From contig NZ_JAFFQA010000008.1 in assembly GCF_016919065.1 (NCBI RefSeq), forward strand, positions 90,798 through 154,797: a DNA stretch of 64,000 bases, in the 5' to 3' direction. A model generated the notes under the pieces. The model was not told where the DNA came from, did not search any database, and saw only the letters and a program-made list of their open reading frames with translations. Shown here piece after piece: positions 8,902 to 16,778 of the stretch; positions within the stretch are counted from its first letter, which is position 1; the number at the start of each line of letters is the position of its first letter. Source of the stretch: Desulfobulbus rhabdoformis (lineage in GTDB: Bacteria > Desulfobacterota > Desulfobulbia > Desulfobulbales > Desulfobulbaceae). The position numbers and the translations under genes were made by a program.

Positions 8902-9282
8902 CCGTCTTTCCTCCTCGGTGAGTATTTGTCACGTCGTGATTGGATTTTTGGCCATTAAACAACGATTTTTTTATTATAGGGCATTGCCTCGGTGAAGCCA
9001 AAGGCCAGATTTACCCCAGTAAAATTTTAGAAAATTGAATGATTCTTTCTCTAAATTATTCAGAAGATAGGATCTCGCCCTCAGGCAACTGGAACAAGGG
9101 TACACTCTTTCTTTTCATTTTCTTTGATCTAAATCAATTTATTGTGTGCGCGATCCGGTTATCGTGCTGCGAAAGGTGCTCTCTTTCCTTTTCAGGGAGC
9201 AAGCTTCGATGTAGGGCAAAAAAACATTTCCCCAACACAGGGCGAACCAGGCTAACAGGCACAAAGTTACAAGGAAAATTTT
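8902..9282. promoter_or_regulatory. Divergent promoter region between hcp copy 2 and the amidotransferase gene
   Basis: 381 bp without a gene. It contains box 3 at 9124-9137. No other clear element was seen. Confidence 0.6.
9124..9137. promoter_or_regulatory. FNR/HcpR-type box 3, TTGATCTAAATCAA
   Basis: TTGAT-CTAA-ATCAA is a perfect match to the FNR consensus half-sites. It is 222 bp from the hcp2 start and 145 bp from the 9283 start, so it may serve either or both. Confidence 0.72.
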
Positions 9283-9969
9283 ATGAGACTTCATTATCTG
9301 CAACACGTCCCTTTTGAGGGGCTAGGGAGTATCGAACATTGGGCCGTTTCTTCCGGGGGCCAAATTTCATGTACAAGGTTATATGCCGGTGACCGGCTTC
9401 CAGCTTTGGTCGATTTTGATTATCTCGTGGTCATGGGGGGGCCGATGAATATTTATGAGGAAGCCAAGTACCCCTGGCTTGCTCGAGAAAAAGAGTTTTT
9501 GCAGGAGGCTGTAGCCGCCGATAAACCAATCTTGGGAATCTGTCTTGGTGCTCAGCTGATTGCCGATGTTTTAGGGGCTCAGGTCTATAAAAATACAGAA
9601 AAAGAAATCGGTTGGTTCCCCATCAACATTGCTCAAGAGGCTCCCGAAGAAATCCGCAGCCTGTTTCCGGTCGACCTCCGGGTTATGCATTGGCATGGAG
9701 ACACATTTAACCTGCCCAAGGGTAGTGTTTTACTGGCCAGGTCTCAAGCCTGCCCGCACCAAGGGTTTATATATAAAAATAGGGTGATTGGCCTGCAGTT
9801 CCACCTGGAAACGACCAAGGAAAGCCTCCAAAGTCTTATCGACCATTGTGCGGATGAAATTATAGAAGCTCCATTCATCCAACAGCCCGATGAGATGCAA
9901 CAGGATCAAAGCCGATTCCTTGCAATCAATTCGGTGATGAGCGGACTCCTCAATTACTGGACTCGATAA
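9283..9969 (+). CDS. Class I glutamine-amidotransferase-like protein (GuaA N-domain type), stand-alone
   Basis: 228 aa. The triad of class I amidotransferases is present: C87 in GICLGAQ, H174 and E176 in FHLET. It is a free domain with no synthetase partner, like many proteins labelled GMP synthase-like. The true substrate is unknown. It is followed after 38 bp by a polyferredoxin membrane protein and preceded by FNR/HcpR box 3, so it may belong to the nitrosative-stress response. Confidence 0.85.
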   Translation: MRLHYLQHVPFEGLGSIEHWAVSSGGQISCTRLYAGDRLPALVDFDYLVVMGGPMNIYEEAKYPWLAREKEFLQEAVAADKPILGICLGAQLIADVLGAQVYKNTEKEIGWFPINIAQEAPEEIRSLFPVDLRVMHWHGDTFNLPKGSVLLARSQACPHQGFIYKNRVIGLQFHLETTKESLQSLIDHCADEIIEAPFIQQPDEMQQDQSRFLAINSVMSGLLNYWTR

Positions 9970-10007
9970 ATTGATAGATCTGTCGCCTTTGTCTCTAGGA
10001 GTGAAGC

Positions 10008-11015
10008 ATGTCTACAAACGCATTTTTTCATCAAAATATCAGTAAAATAAGAAGAGTCGTCCAAGCATCATTCGGGCTGTTCACCCTTTTCATAGGATAT
10101 CGATTTTTTCTCTTCTACCAATGGACTCAGGATCAGGGACAGTATGTTGCCAGGCCACCAGGGGTGGAAGGATTTTTGCCGATCTCAGCCCTGCTGAGTC
10201 TCAAGCGATTCATCCTCACCGCCGAATTTGACCCCATTCATCCGGCTGGTTTAGTCATTTTCATGGCTGCATTAACAATTGGCTTATTGGCCCGAAAGGG
10301 GTTTTGCGGTTGGATTTGCCCGGTAGGGTTTCTGAGCCATCAGGTTCAATGGATAGGGGCAAAATTCAAAATCCTCCGGAAGGTCCCTGTTTGGTTGGCT
10401 CTTCTTCTCAGCAGTATCAAATATTTGTTCCTCGGATTTTTCCTCTACATCATCTGCTGGAAGATGGATGTGGCAGCAATCGCATCCTTTTTGCAAACCC
10501 CTTATAATCTGGCGGCAGACGCCAAGATGCTCCAGTTTTTTCTGTCTCCATCACACCTGACCTTGGCCATCCTGATTTCTTTGGTCGTTCTCTCTTTTGT
10601 CATTGCCAACTTCTGGTGTCGATTTCTCTGTCCCTATGGAGCCCTGCTTGGCTTGCTCGCCTTGGTGAGCCCGCTGCAGGTCAACCGTGAGAGCAAGACA
10701 TGCATTGACTGCCGGAAATGTGATGCCCGGTGTCCAGGTGGCATTAAGGTCAGTCAGAAACATACCGTCCGCTCTCCTGAGTGTGTCGGCTGTCTTGAAT
10801 GTATTGCCATCTGCCCTCAGAAGGAGTGCCTCACTCTGCAAGGGGCGGGCAGAAAGGTCGGGTCTTGGCTCCTTCCTCTCTTGACCGTGATTATATTTCT
10901 CGGTTTTTGGATTGGAGCCAATTTCAGTGGTCACTGGCAAAGCCAGGTCTCTCCCGCTACGTTCAAGCAGATGTACCAGGTGGCTGAAAAAATTAGTCAC
11001 CCAACAACATACTGA
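10008..11015 (+). CDS. NapH/NosR/CcoG-like membrane polyferredoxin
   Basis: 335 aa. Several membrane segments, with two CXXXCP motifs at the membrane boundary (C100/C104 in FCGWICP; C204/C208 in WCRFLCP), and two [4Fe-4S] motifs (C232, 235, 238, 242 and C259, 262, 265, 269) in a cytoplasmic loop, then a last membrane helix. This architecture moves electrons between quinol, ferredoxin and redox enzymes in NapH- and NosR-type proteins. Probable operon partner of the 9283 gene. Its electron acceptor is not evident. Confidence 0.85.
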   Translation: MSTNAFFHQNISKIRRVVQASFGLFTLFIGYRFFLFYQWTQDQGQYVARPPGVEGFLPISALLSLKRFILTAEFDPIHPAGLVIFMAALTIGLLARKGFCGWICPVGFLSHQVQWIGAKFKILRKVPVWLALLLSSIKYLFLGFFLYIICWKMDVAAIASFLQTPYNLAADAKMLQFFLSPSHLTLAILISLVVLSFVIANFWCRFLCPYGALLGLLALVSPLQVNRESKTCIDCRKCDARCPGGIKVSQKHTVRSPECVGCLECIAICPQKECLTLQGAGRKVGSWLLPLLTVIIFLGFWIGANFSGHWQSQVSPATFKQMYQVAEKISHPTTY

Positions 11016-11055
11016 TAATCGATACCACTCTTGACACTACCATAGCCCGCGCTTA

Positions 11056-11075
11056 ATGTGAAAGTAAATTCACAT
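11056..11075. promoter_or_regulatory. Probable TetR operator 1
   Basis: Inverted repeat ATGTGAA-N6-TTCACAT ending 11 bp before the TetR start. The same arms recur at 11766-11785 after the gene, so it is likely the autoregulatory site. Confidence 0.75.
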
Positions 11076-11086
11076 GGAATGCTGCG

Positions 11087-11686
11087 ATGACCACAGAAAA
11101 AGTTGCCACTGACATACGAAAAGAACAGATCGTTGAAGCTGCTCTCCACATTTTGAGCGATACCGAGGTTAAAAAATTAAAGATCAGCGGTATTGCCGCC
11201 CAGCTTGGTCTGGCTCCCTCAGCGCTTTATCGGCACTTCAAGAACAAAGACGCGATTCTCGGTGCGATCCTCGAGCACATACGGGATAAGATGTATAAAA
11301 ATGTGGAGATTGTCCGGAAAAATAATGAAAACGCCATAGACCGTCTTCGTGAATTACTCCGTTTACATGAAGGCCTGATTTGTCAGAATCAGGGAATCCC
11401 TCGCATCGTTTTTTCAGACGAATTGTGGGGGCAGGAAAGAATTAAACGCCAAAGGATGTATCTTATTATCCGTGGTTATTTGCTTGAACTGGAAGCAATA
11501 GTTCGTGAGGGACAGAAAAAGGGCGAGATTCGTCCTGACCTGGAACCCGCTGCTGTGGCACGGATGTTTTTTGGCATTGTGCAACCAGCAGCACTCCTTT
11601 GGCATATGAGTGAGGGGGATTTTGATGTCAAAGGCCATTTTATCGCGGCTTGGCCACTCTTTCACCTCACATTGGTCACAAAGTAA
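11087..11686 (+). CDS. TetR/AcrR-family transcriptional regulator
   Basis: 199 aa. The N-terminal helix-turn-helix (about 30-50: ISGIAAQLGLAPSALYRHF) is followed by a helical ligand-binding domain. The matching palindromes on both sides of the gene suggest that it represses itself and the downstream cupin transcript. The regulatory domain ends like the C-terminal region of TetR proteins near reductases, but the ligand cannot be read from the sequence. Confidence 0.9.
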   Translation: MTTEKVATDIRKEQIVEAALHILSDTEVKKLKISGIAAQLGLAPSALYRHFKNKDAILGAILEHIRDKMYKNVEIVRKNNENAIDRLRELLRLHEGLICQNQGIPRIVFSDELWGQERIKRQRMYLIIRGYLLELEAIVREGQKKGEIRPDLEPAAVARMFFGIVQPAALLWHMSEGDFDVKGHFIAAWPLFHLTLVTK

Positions 11687-11763
11687 TCAGATATGTGCCT
11701 CAGTTCATTCATCTGATCACACGTTTCCGGATCAACTTTTCGAAGTTGTTTTTTTTAGGCCTT

Positions 11764-11787
11764 TTATGTGAATTTATTTTCACATAA
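11764..11787. promoter_or_regulatory. Probable TetR operator 2
   Basis: Inverted repeat TTATGTGAA-N6-TTCACATAA, with arms identical to operator 1 plus one more base pair at each end. It lies between tetR and the cupin gene, 168 bp upstream of the cupin start. Confidence 0.75.
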
Positions 11788-11954
11788 GAACTGCTGGTAA
11801 CCCTTGGAGCAGGAAACTTGATTGATGCACTACCGTCACCACCGTGCAATCGAGTTACCCGCAGAACAACACTCCAAACCAGCAAAGTGACAAACATAGT
11901 ACCGGGATGAGAGCGACGTTCTCCTGTCCCCCAATTCCTCAAAGAGGTGTTCTT

Positions 11955-12272
11955 ATGAAGAAAATGAGCCTGAACGACACAAGAGTATTTGAACAAGGAA
12001 TGACACGGTTTTTTCTCGTTGAAGACTCGCCGTATTTCAAAATTATCAACTTCAACCTCTCGGCAGGTCATACCTTTCCGGTGCACTCGCATGACCTCGA
12101 CGGTGAACTCTCAATTCTTGTTATCGAGGGGGACGGTTTTTTTCTCGGCAAAGATGGAGCGGAACTACCCGCTACAACGGGAGACATTCTCATTTCTGAA
12201 ATACGGGAGCCCCATGGTGTCCGCGCAGAAAGCGATATGCGCATTGTGGTTACCATCGCTCCACCAATTTAA
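11955..12272 (+). CDS. Small single-domain cupin protein
   Basis: 105 aa. Cupin motif 1 is seen as HTFPVHSHDLDGELSILVIEG and motif 2 as GDILISEIREPHGVRA, with His/Glu residues fit for a metal. Start 11955 (MKKMSLND) has AGAGGTG upstream; the open frame extends further up but without a ribosome site. It lies just upstream of hcp copy 3 and downstream of TetR operator 2. Function is unknown; metal or small-ligand sensing is possible. Confidence 0.8.
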   Translation: MKKMSLNDTRVFEQGMTRFFLVEDSPYFKIINFNLSAGHTFPVHSHDLDGELSILVIEGDGFFLGKDGAELPATTGDILISEIREPHGVRAESDMRIVVTIAPPI

Positions 12273-12296
12273 ATTTTTTGGCTTATTTCGAGGAAA

Positions 12297-12310
12297 TTGA
12301 CCTAAGTCAA
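12297..12310. promoter_or_regulatory. FNR/HcpR-type box 4, TTGACCTAAGTCAA
   Basis: Perfectly symmetric outer arms TTGAC / GTCAA around CTAA, 101 bp upstream of hcp copy 3. Fourth occurrence of this motif, each beside an hcp gene. Confidence 0.72.
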
Positions 12311-12411
12311 GGCCGTCATCCTGACAATGGGGCAACATAGCCCCCAGAAGAACACAATCGAGCAAATAAAAGAGTCATTTTAGCAATATTGCGAACGCAA
12401 GGAGGAACGCT

Positions 12412-14046
12412 ATGTTTTGTAACCAGTGTGAACAAACCATCCAAGGAATCGGCTGCACCAAAATGGGTGTCTGCGGAAAAAAAGAAGACGTCGCAGGGCT
12501 TGAAGATTTACTAACGCATGCGGTACAGGGCCTTTCCATCGTTGCCCATGCGGGACGCCAGGTGGGGGTTGTTGACAACAAAATAGACCGTTTCACCAGC
12601 GAAGCTATTTTTTCATGTTTGACCAACGTCGATTTTGATCCGGCCCGATTCGAAGTCTGGATCAGGGAAGCCGTCACCTTGCGTGAGGAACTCAAGGCCA
12701 AGGTTCAAGCCGCTGGCGGAACAGTCGATAGTGCAGCCGCCGCCCTGAACTTTACGCCTGCTGATAGCCTGGCTGGCCTTGAAGAGCAGGGCAGGGCGCT
12801 CAATTTCATTCCCTCGCTTGACGCCAATGAGGATCTGCGTTCCCTGAAGCAAATTATCCTGTACGGTCTGCGCGGTCTTGCCGCCTATACCGATCATGCT
12901 GCCATTCTCGGCCAGGAAGATGAGATGGTCTACGCCTTCATCCATGAGGCCATGGCAGCGATCACAGGGGAAATGGGACTCAACGATTTGGTGGCCATGG
13001 CCCTGAAGACTGGAGAGGTCAATATAAAGGCCATGGAACTCCTCGATGCCGGGAACACCGGAACCTACGGGCATCCGGTTCCAACCGAAGTTCCCTTGGG
13101 GCATATCCCCGGCAAATGTATCCTCGTTACCGGCCATGATCTCAAGGATCTGGAGATGCTGCTCAAGCAAACCGAAGGCAAAGGGATCAATATTTACACC
13201 CATGGTGAAATGCTGCCCTGTCACGGGTATCCAGGATTGAAGAAATACTCCCATTTCTATGGCCACTACGGAACCGCCTGGCAGAATCAGCAGAAAGAGA
13301 TGCCTGAATTCCCCGGAGCCATTCTTTTCACGACAAACTGTATCCAGAAACCACTCGATTCGTACAAGAACAATGTATTCACCACCGGCCTGGTGGGATG
13401 GCCTGATGTTGCCCATGTAGCAGGGAGTGGTGAGAAAGACTTCAGTGCAGTGATTGAGAGAGCCTTGGCCTTGGACGGGTTCACCGATGAGCTGGACAAA
13501 GGCAGTGTTCTGGTGGGATTTGCCAGAAACACGGTTCTTGGAGTCGCTGACAAGGTCATTGAGGCGGTGAAGTCCAAAGCCATTCGTCACTTCTTCCTCG
13601 TCGGAGGATGCGATGGTGCCAAGCCTGGACGCAACTACTACACGGAGCTGGTGGAGAAGGTTCCCGAGGATTGCATGGTCCTGACCCTGGCTTGCGGTAA
13701 ATTTCGATTCTTTGACAAAAAGCTCGGTGATATCGGCGGAATTCCCCGGCTGTTGGATGTTGGCCAGTGTAACGACGCTTATTCAGCGGTCAAGATTGCC
13801 ATGGCCCTGGCCGATGCCTTTGAGTGTGGAGTCAATGATCTCCCCTTGTCGCTGGTCCTTTCCTGGTACGAACAAAAGGCCGTGGTTATCCTGCTGTCCC
13901 TCTTTTCCCTGGGCATCAAGGAAATTCGTCTCGGACCCAGTCTTCCGGCATTCGTCACTCCGAATGTGCTGAATGTCTTAGTGGAGAATTTCAGCATCAT
14001 GCCCATCTCCACTCCTGACGAAGATTTGAAAGCTATTCTTGGATAA
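12412..14046 (+). CDS. hcp: Hybrid cluster protein, copy 3
   Basis: 544 aa, full length. N-terminal C3, C6, C15, C21, and all hybrid-cluster ligands (VTGHDLKD, THGEMLP, TTNCIQ, GGCDGAK, ACGKFRF, GQCNDAYS, SWYEQKA). GGAGGAAC precedes the start. It is a close paralogue of copy 2, from which it differs mainly in the variable insert about residues 90-125 and near 335. It has its own box 4 and its own terminator, so it is probably monocistronic or joined to the upstream cupin. Confidence 0.96.
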   Translation: MFCNQCEQTIQGIGCTKMGVCGKKEDVAGLEDLLTHAVQGLSIVAHAGRQVGVVDNKIDRFTSEAIFSCLTNVDFDPARFEVWIREAVTLREELKAKVQAAGGTVDSAAAALNFTPADSLAGLEEQGRALNFIPSLDANEDLRSLKQIILYGLRGLAAYTDHAAILGQEDEMVYAFIHEAMAAITGEMGLNDLVAMALKTGEVNIKAMELLDAGNTGTYGHPVPTEVPLGHIPGKCILVTGHDLKDLEMLLKQTEGKGINIYTHGEMLPCHGYPGLKKYSHFYGHYGTAWQNQQKEMPEFPGAILFTTNCIQKPLDSYKNNVFTTGLVGWPDVAHVAGSGEKDFSAVIERALALDGFTDELDKGSVLVGFARNTVLGVADKVIEAVKSKAIRHFFLVGGCDGAKPGRNYYTELVEKVPEDCMVLTLACGKFRFFDKKLGDIGGIPRLLDVGQCNDAYSAVKIAMALADAFECGVNDLPLSLVLSWYEQKAVVILLSLFSLGIKEIRLGPSLPAFVTPNVLNVLVENFSIMPISTPDEDLKAILG

Positions 14047-14066
14047 ACGGTAGACCTTAAGAAGCA

Positions 14067-14111
14067 AACAAGCCCGACATGGCCCAATGGGCATCTCGGG
14101 CTTGTTTTTTT
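14067..14111 (+). terminator. Terminator after hcp copy 3
   Basis: 11-bp outer stem AACAAGCCCGA / TCGGGCTTGTT with a smaller inner hairpin (GCCC / GGGC), followed by T residues, 21 bp after the stop. Confidence 0.88.
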
Positions 14112-14131
14112 CAACATTCAGGACGGAAACT

Positions 14132-14755
14132 ATGAAACAGAACCCGACTTCCTCAGCCCCAGACATCCCACTGGAAATCGACATTTCTGACGAGGATATC
14201 TATACCGCCATGCAGGAAATTCATGGCTACTTGGATATCACTGCCGCTGATTTTAAATTGCTTTATCGGCACGCTTACCAGCATGCTCTTGGTCGTTTGC
14301 AGTCAATAATGGTGGGAGAGCTTGCCAGCCGTCAGGTGGTGACTGTGTCGACCACTACCCCTCTTGTTGAAGTCGCCCATAAAATGGCCGCTGCCACTAT
14401 ATCCGGCGTCCCGGTCCTTGATGAAAAGGAAAAGGTGGTCGGGATAGTTTCGGAACGAGATTTTTTCAAGCAGATGGGAGGAGCAAACCGGTCTTTTATG
14501 GATGTGGTCACTTCTTGCCTGCAAGGAGGCCAATGTGAAACTGCCTCCATTCATCAGGCAACGGCAGCCAATATCATGAGCACACCCGCCATAACCATTG
14601 CAGAAGACGACCTTTCCATTGCGGCAGCGGCTATCCTTCAGGAAAATGGAATCAACCGTTTACCGGTATTGGCCAAAGGCAGTGATGTCCTGGTAGGTAT
14701 TTTAACGAGGTCTGATCTGGTAGGTGGTCACATTATGCGCACCAGGAGGGCCTAA
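14132..14755 (+). CDS. CBS-domain-pair protein
   Basis: 207 aa. Two CBS repeats (about 65-125 and 145-205), e.g. VPVLDEKEKVVGIVSERDF and LPVLAKGSDVLVGILTRSD, which usually bind adenosyl nucleotides. Start 14132 is used because an upstream in-frame ATG lies inside the terminator. Its stop overlaps the next start (TAATG), so it probably regulates the HPP membrane protein translated next. Confidence 0.85.
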   Translation: MKQNPTSSAPDIPLEIDISDEDIYTAMQEIHGYLDITAADFKLLYRHAYQHALGRLQSIMVGELASRQVVTVSTTTPLVEVAHKMAAATISGVPVLDEKEKVVGIVSERDFFKQMGGANRSFMDVVTSCLQGGQCETASIHQATAANIMSTPAITIAEDDLSIAAAAILQENGINRLPVLAKGSDVLVGILTRSDLVGGHIMRTRRA

Positions 14756-15291
14756 TGAACTATTTCGGAAAAATGAAAGGGTTTACCAAAAGTCCCCCAA
14801 GGCCACCTCTCAGTGAAGTTTTCTGGTCCTGGCTTGGTGCGTTTCTTGGTATCTCAGCCGTTTCCTTCAGTCATTTTAATCTTCTTGCCCAGAGCGACCT
14901 GGTCATGATTATCGGGAGCTTTGGTGCATCCGCTGTACTTATTTACGGGGCCATAAAAAGCCCCCTGGCACAACCCAGGAATTTACTCGGTGGCCATATC
15001 ATTTCTGCGGTTATTGGTGTTTTCTGCTACCAGACCTTTACCAATCAACTGTGGCTTGCTGCTGCGCTTGCCGTCGCGACCGCCATCGCTGTCATGCTCG
15101 TCACTCGTACCTTGCACCCCCCTGGTGGCGCTACAGCGTTGATCGCGGTTATAGGCAGCGCCAAGGTGCATGCCCTTGGTTATTTGTATGCTATAATCCC
15201 TGTGGGATTAGGGGCGACCATTATGCTGGTGGTGGCTCTGCTGGTCAATAACCTCTCATCAAAACGGCAATATCCTGAATATTGGTTCTGA
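14755..15291 (+). CDS. HPP-family membrane protein (nitrite-transporter-like)
   Basis: 178 aa with four or five hydrophobic helices and the diagnostic LHPPGGATAL motif. HPP proteins of cyanobacteria and chloroplasts are nitrite transporters. Location in an island of nitrite/hydroxylamine/NO enzymes fits nitrite movement, but the substrate is inferred. Coupled to the CBS protein by a 1-nt overlap. Confidence 0.85.
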   Translation: MNYFGKMKGFTKSPPRPPLSEVFWSWLGAFLGISAVSFSHFNLLAQSDLVMIIGSFGASAVLIYGAIKSPLAQPRNLLGGHIISAVIGVFCYQTFTNQLWLAAALAVATAIAVMLVTRTLHPPGGATALIAVIGSAKVHALGYLYAIIPVGLGATIMLVVALLVNNLSSKRQYPEYWF

Positions 15292-15348
15292 CGGGAAGCT
15301 TTCAGGAAATGGTTCCTGATTCTTGACAAGAAAACGGAGGAATGGAAT

Positions 15349-16539
15349 ATGAGTTTTCAGGTAAAAAACAACGTTTATTGGGTTGGAAAGATTGATTGGG
15401 AATTACGAAGATTTCATGGGGAAGAGTATTCGACCCATCGTGGTTCAAGTTACAACCCATACCTGATAAAAGATGAAAAGACGGTCCTGATTGATACCGT
15501 ATGGGGAAAATATTCCAATGAATTTATAGAAAATCTGCAAAAGGAGATCCCGCTCGACAAGATCGATTACATTATTGCCAATCACGCCGAATCAGATCAC
15601 AGCGGTGCCCTGCCGGAACTGATGAGCCATATCCCCGATACGCCAATTTACTGCACTGCTAATGCCGTCAAATCCCTGAAAGGCCATTATCATCAAGACT
15701 GGAATTTCCAGGTTGTCAAGACAGGCGACACACTCCAGTTAGGCTCAAGAGAGCTTATCTTCATCGAAGCTCGAATGTTGCACTGGCCAGATAGCATGAT
15801 GAGCTATCTGACAAAGGATAATATCCTCTTTAGTAACGATGCCTTTGGCCAACATTTTGCGTCGGAGTTAATGTACAATGATCTAGTAGACCAGGCGGAG
15901 TTGTACCAGGAAGCCATAAAGTATTATGCCAATATCCTCACACCATTCAGCGCCTTGGTTGACAAAAAAATCAAGGAGGTCCTTGGGCTGAATGTGCCCG
16001 TAGACATAATCTGTCCGAGTCATGGTGTAATCTGGAGGGATGATCCTTTGCAGATCGTCAACCAATATGCACGATGGGCAAACGACTATTCCGAAAATCA
16101 GATTACGATTCTCTACGACACAATGTGGGATGGGACCAGGAAAATGGCTGAGGCCATTGCTCAGGGAATTACGGAAATCGACAAGACTATCACTGTAAAA
16201 CTTTTTAATGTCGCTAGGTCAGATAAAAATGATCTGATTACAGAGGTTTTTAAATCCAAAGCTATTCTTGTAGGGTCACCGACGATCAATCAAGGCATTC
16301 TTTCTGCTACAGCGGCTATTCTGGAGGAAATGCGAGGCTTGAAATTCAAAAATAAAAAGGCGGCTGCTTTTGGGTGTTACGGTTGGAGTGGTGAGTCAAT
16401 AAAGATGATTTCCGATAGGCTTAAGGAAGGCGGGTTCCAGTTGATGAATGATGGTATTCGCGAACAATGGAATCCGGGTAATGAAGCGGTTGATAATTGC
16501 GTGCGTTTTGGAAAAAGCATCGCTTTGGATTTTCGATAA
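15349..16539 (+). CDS. fprA: FprA-type flavodiiron protein (NO/O2 reductase)
   Basis: 396 aa. N-terminal metallo-beta-lactamase-like diiron domain with H79, E81, D83, H84 (HAESDHSG), H145, D164 and a distal His in CPSHG; C-terminal flavodoxin domain (about 252-396) for FMN. No rubredoxin extension. Family members reduce NO to N2O and/or O2 to water using rubredoxin. GGAGG upstream of the start. Last gene of the nitrogen-oxide island. Confidence 0.93.
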   Translation: MSFQVKNNVYWVGKIDWELRRFHGEEYSTHRGSSYNPYLIKDEKTVLIDTVWGKYSNEFIENLQKEIPLDKIDYIIANHAESDHSGALPELMSHIPDTPIYCTANAVKSLKGHYHQDWNFQVVKTGDTLQLGSRELIFIEARMLHWPDSMMSYLTKDNILFSNDAFGQHFASELMYNDLVDQAELYQEAIKYYANILTPFSALVDKKIKEVLGLNVPVDIICPSHGVIWRDDPLQIVNQYARWANDYSENQITILYDTMWDGTRKMAEAIAQGITEIDKTITVKLFNVARSDKNDLITEVFKSKAILVGSPTINQGILSATAAILEEMRGLKFKNKKAAAFGCYGWSGESIKMISDRLKEGGFQLMNDGIREQWNPGNEAVDNCVRFGKSIALDFR

Positions 16540-16778
16540 AACAGAATGGTCAATTATAAGTATGAGCGAGGTCATTGTTATAGGGGCCCGCAGAAAAAGG
16601 GTAGAGTCGAGGTACGGCAGTGCTCTTTGTCCTGATAGGCTCGGTCGGGGATAAAAGTCACCAGAATTTGTAAATGCTTGATATACCATCGCTGATAGTA
16701 CTCATCAGGGAGGATCATTGTGCAGGTACACTTGACCAAGCGATAGATCACTTATTGCGTCCGCTAGACCACTCACTG

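Noticed and set aside
12613..13590. Long open frame (325 codons) antisense to hcp copy 3
   Set aside because: Hcp on the plus strand has every catalytic motif; the antisense frame has no homology and is a shadow of its codon bias.
14087..14131. Upstream start for the CBS protein
   Set aside because: The ATG lies within the terminator hairpin of hcp3 and the extra residues are not family-like.
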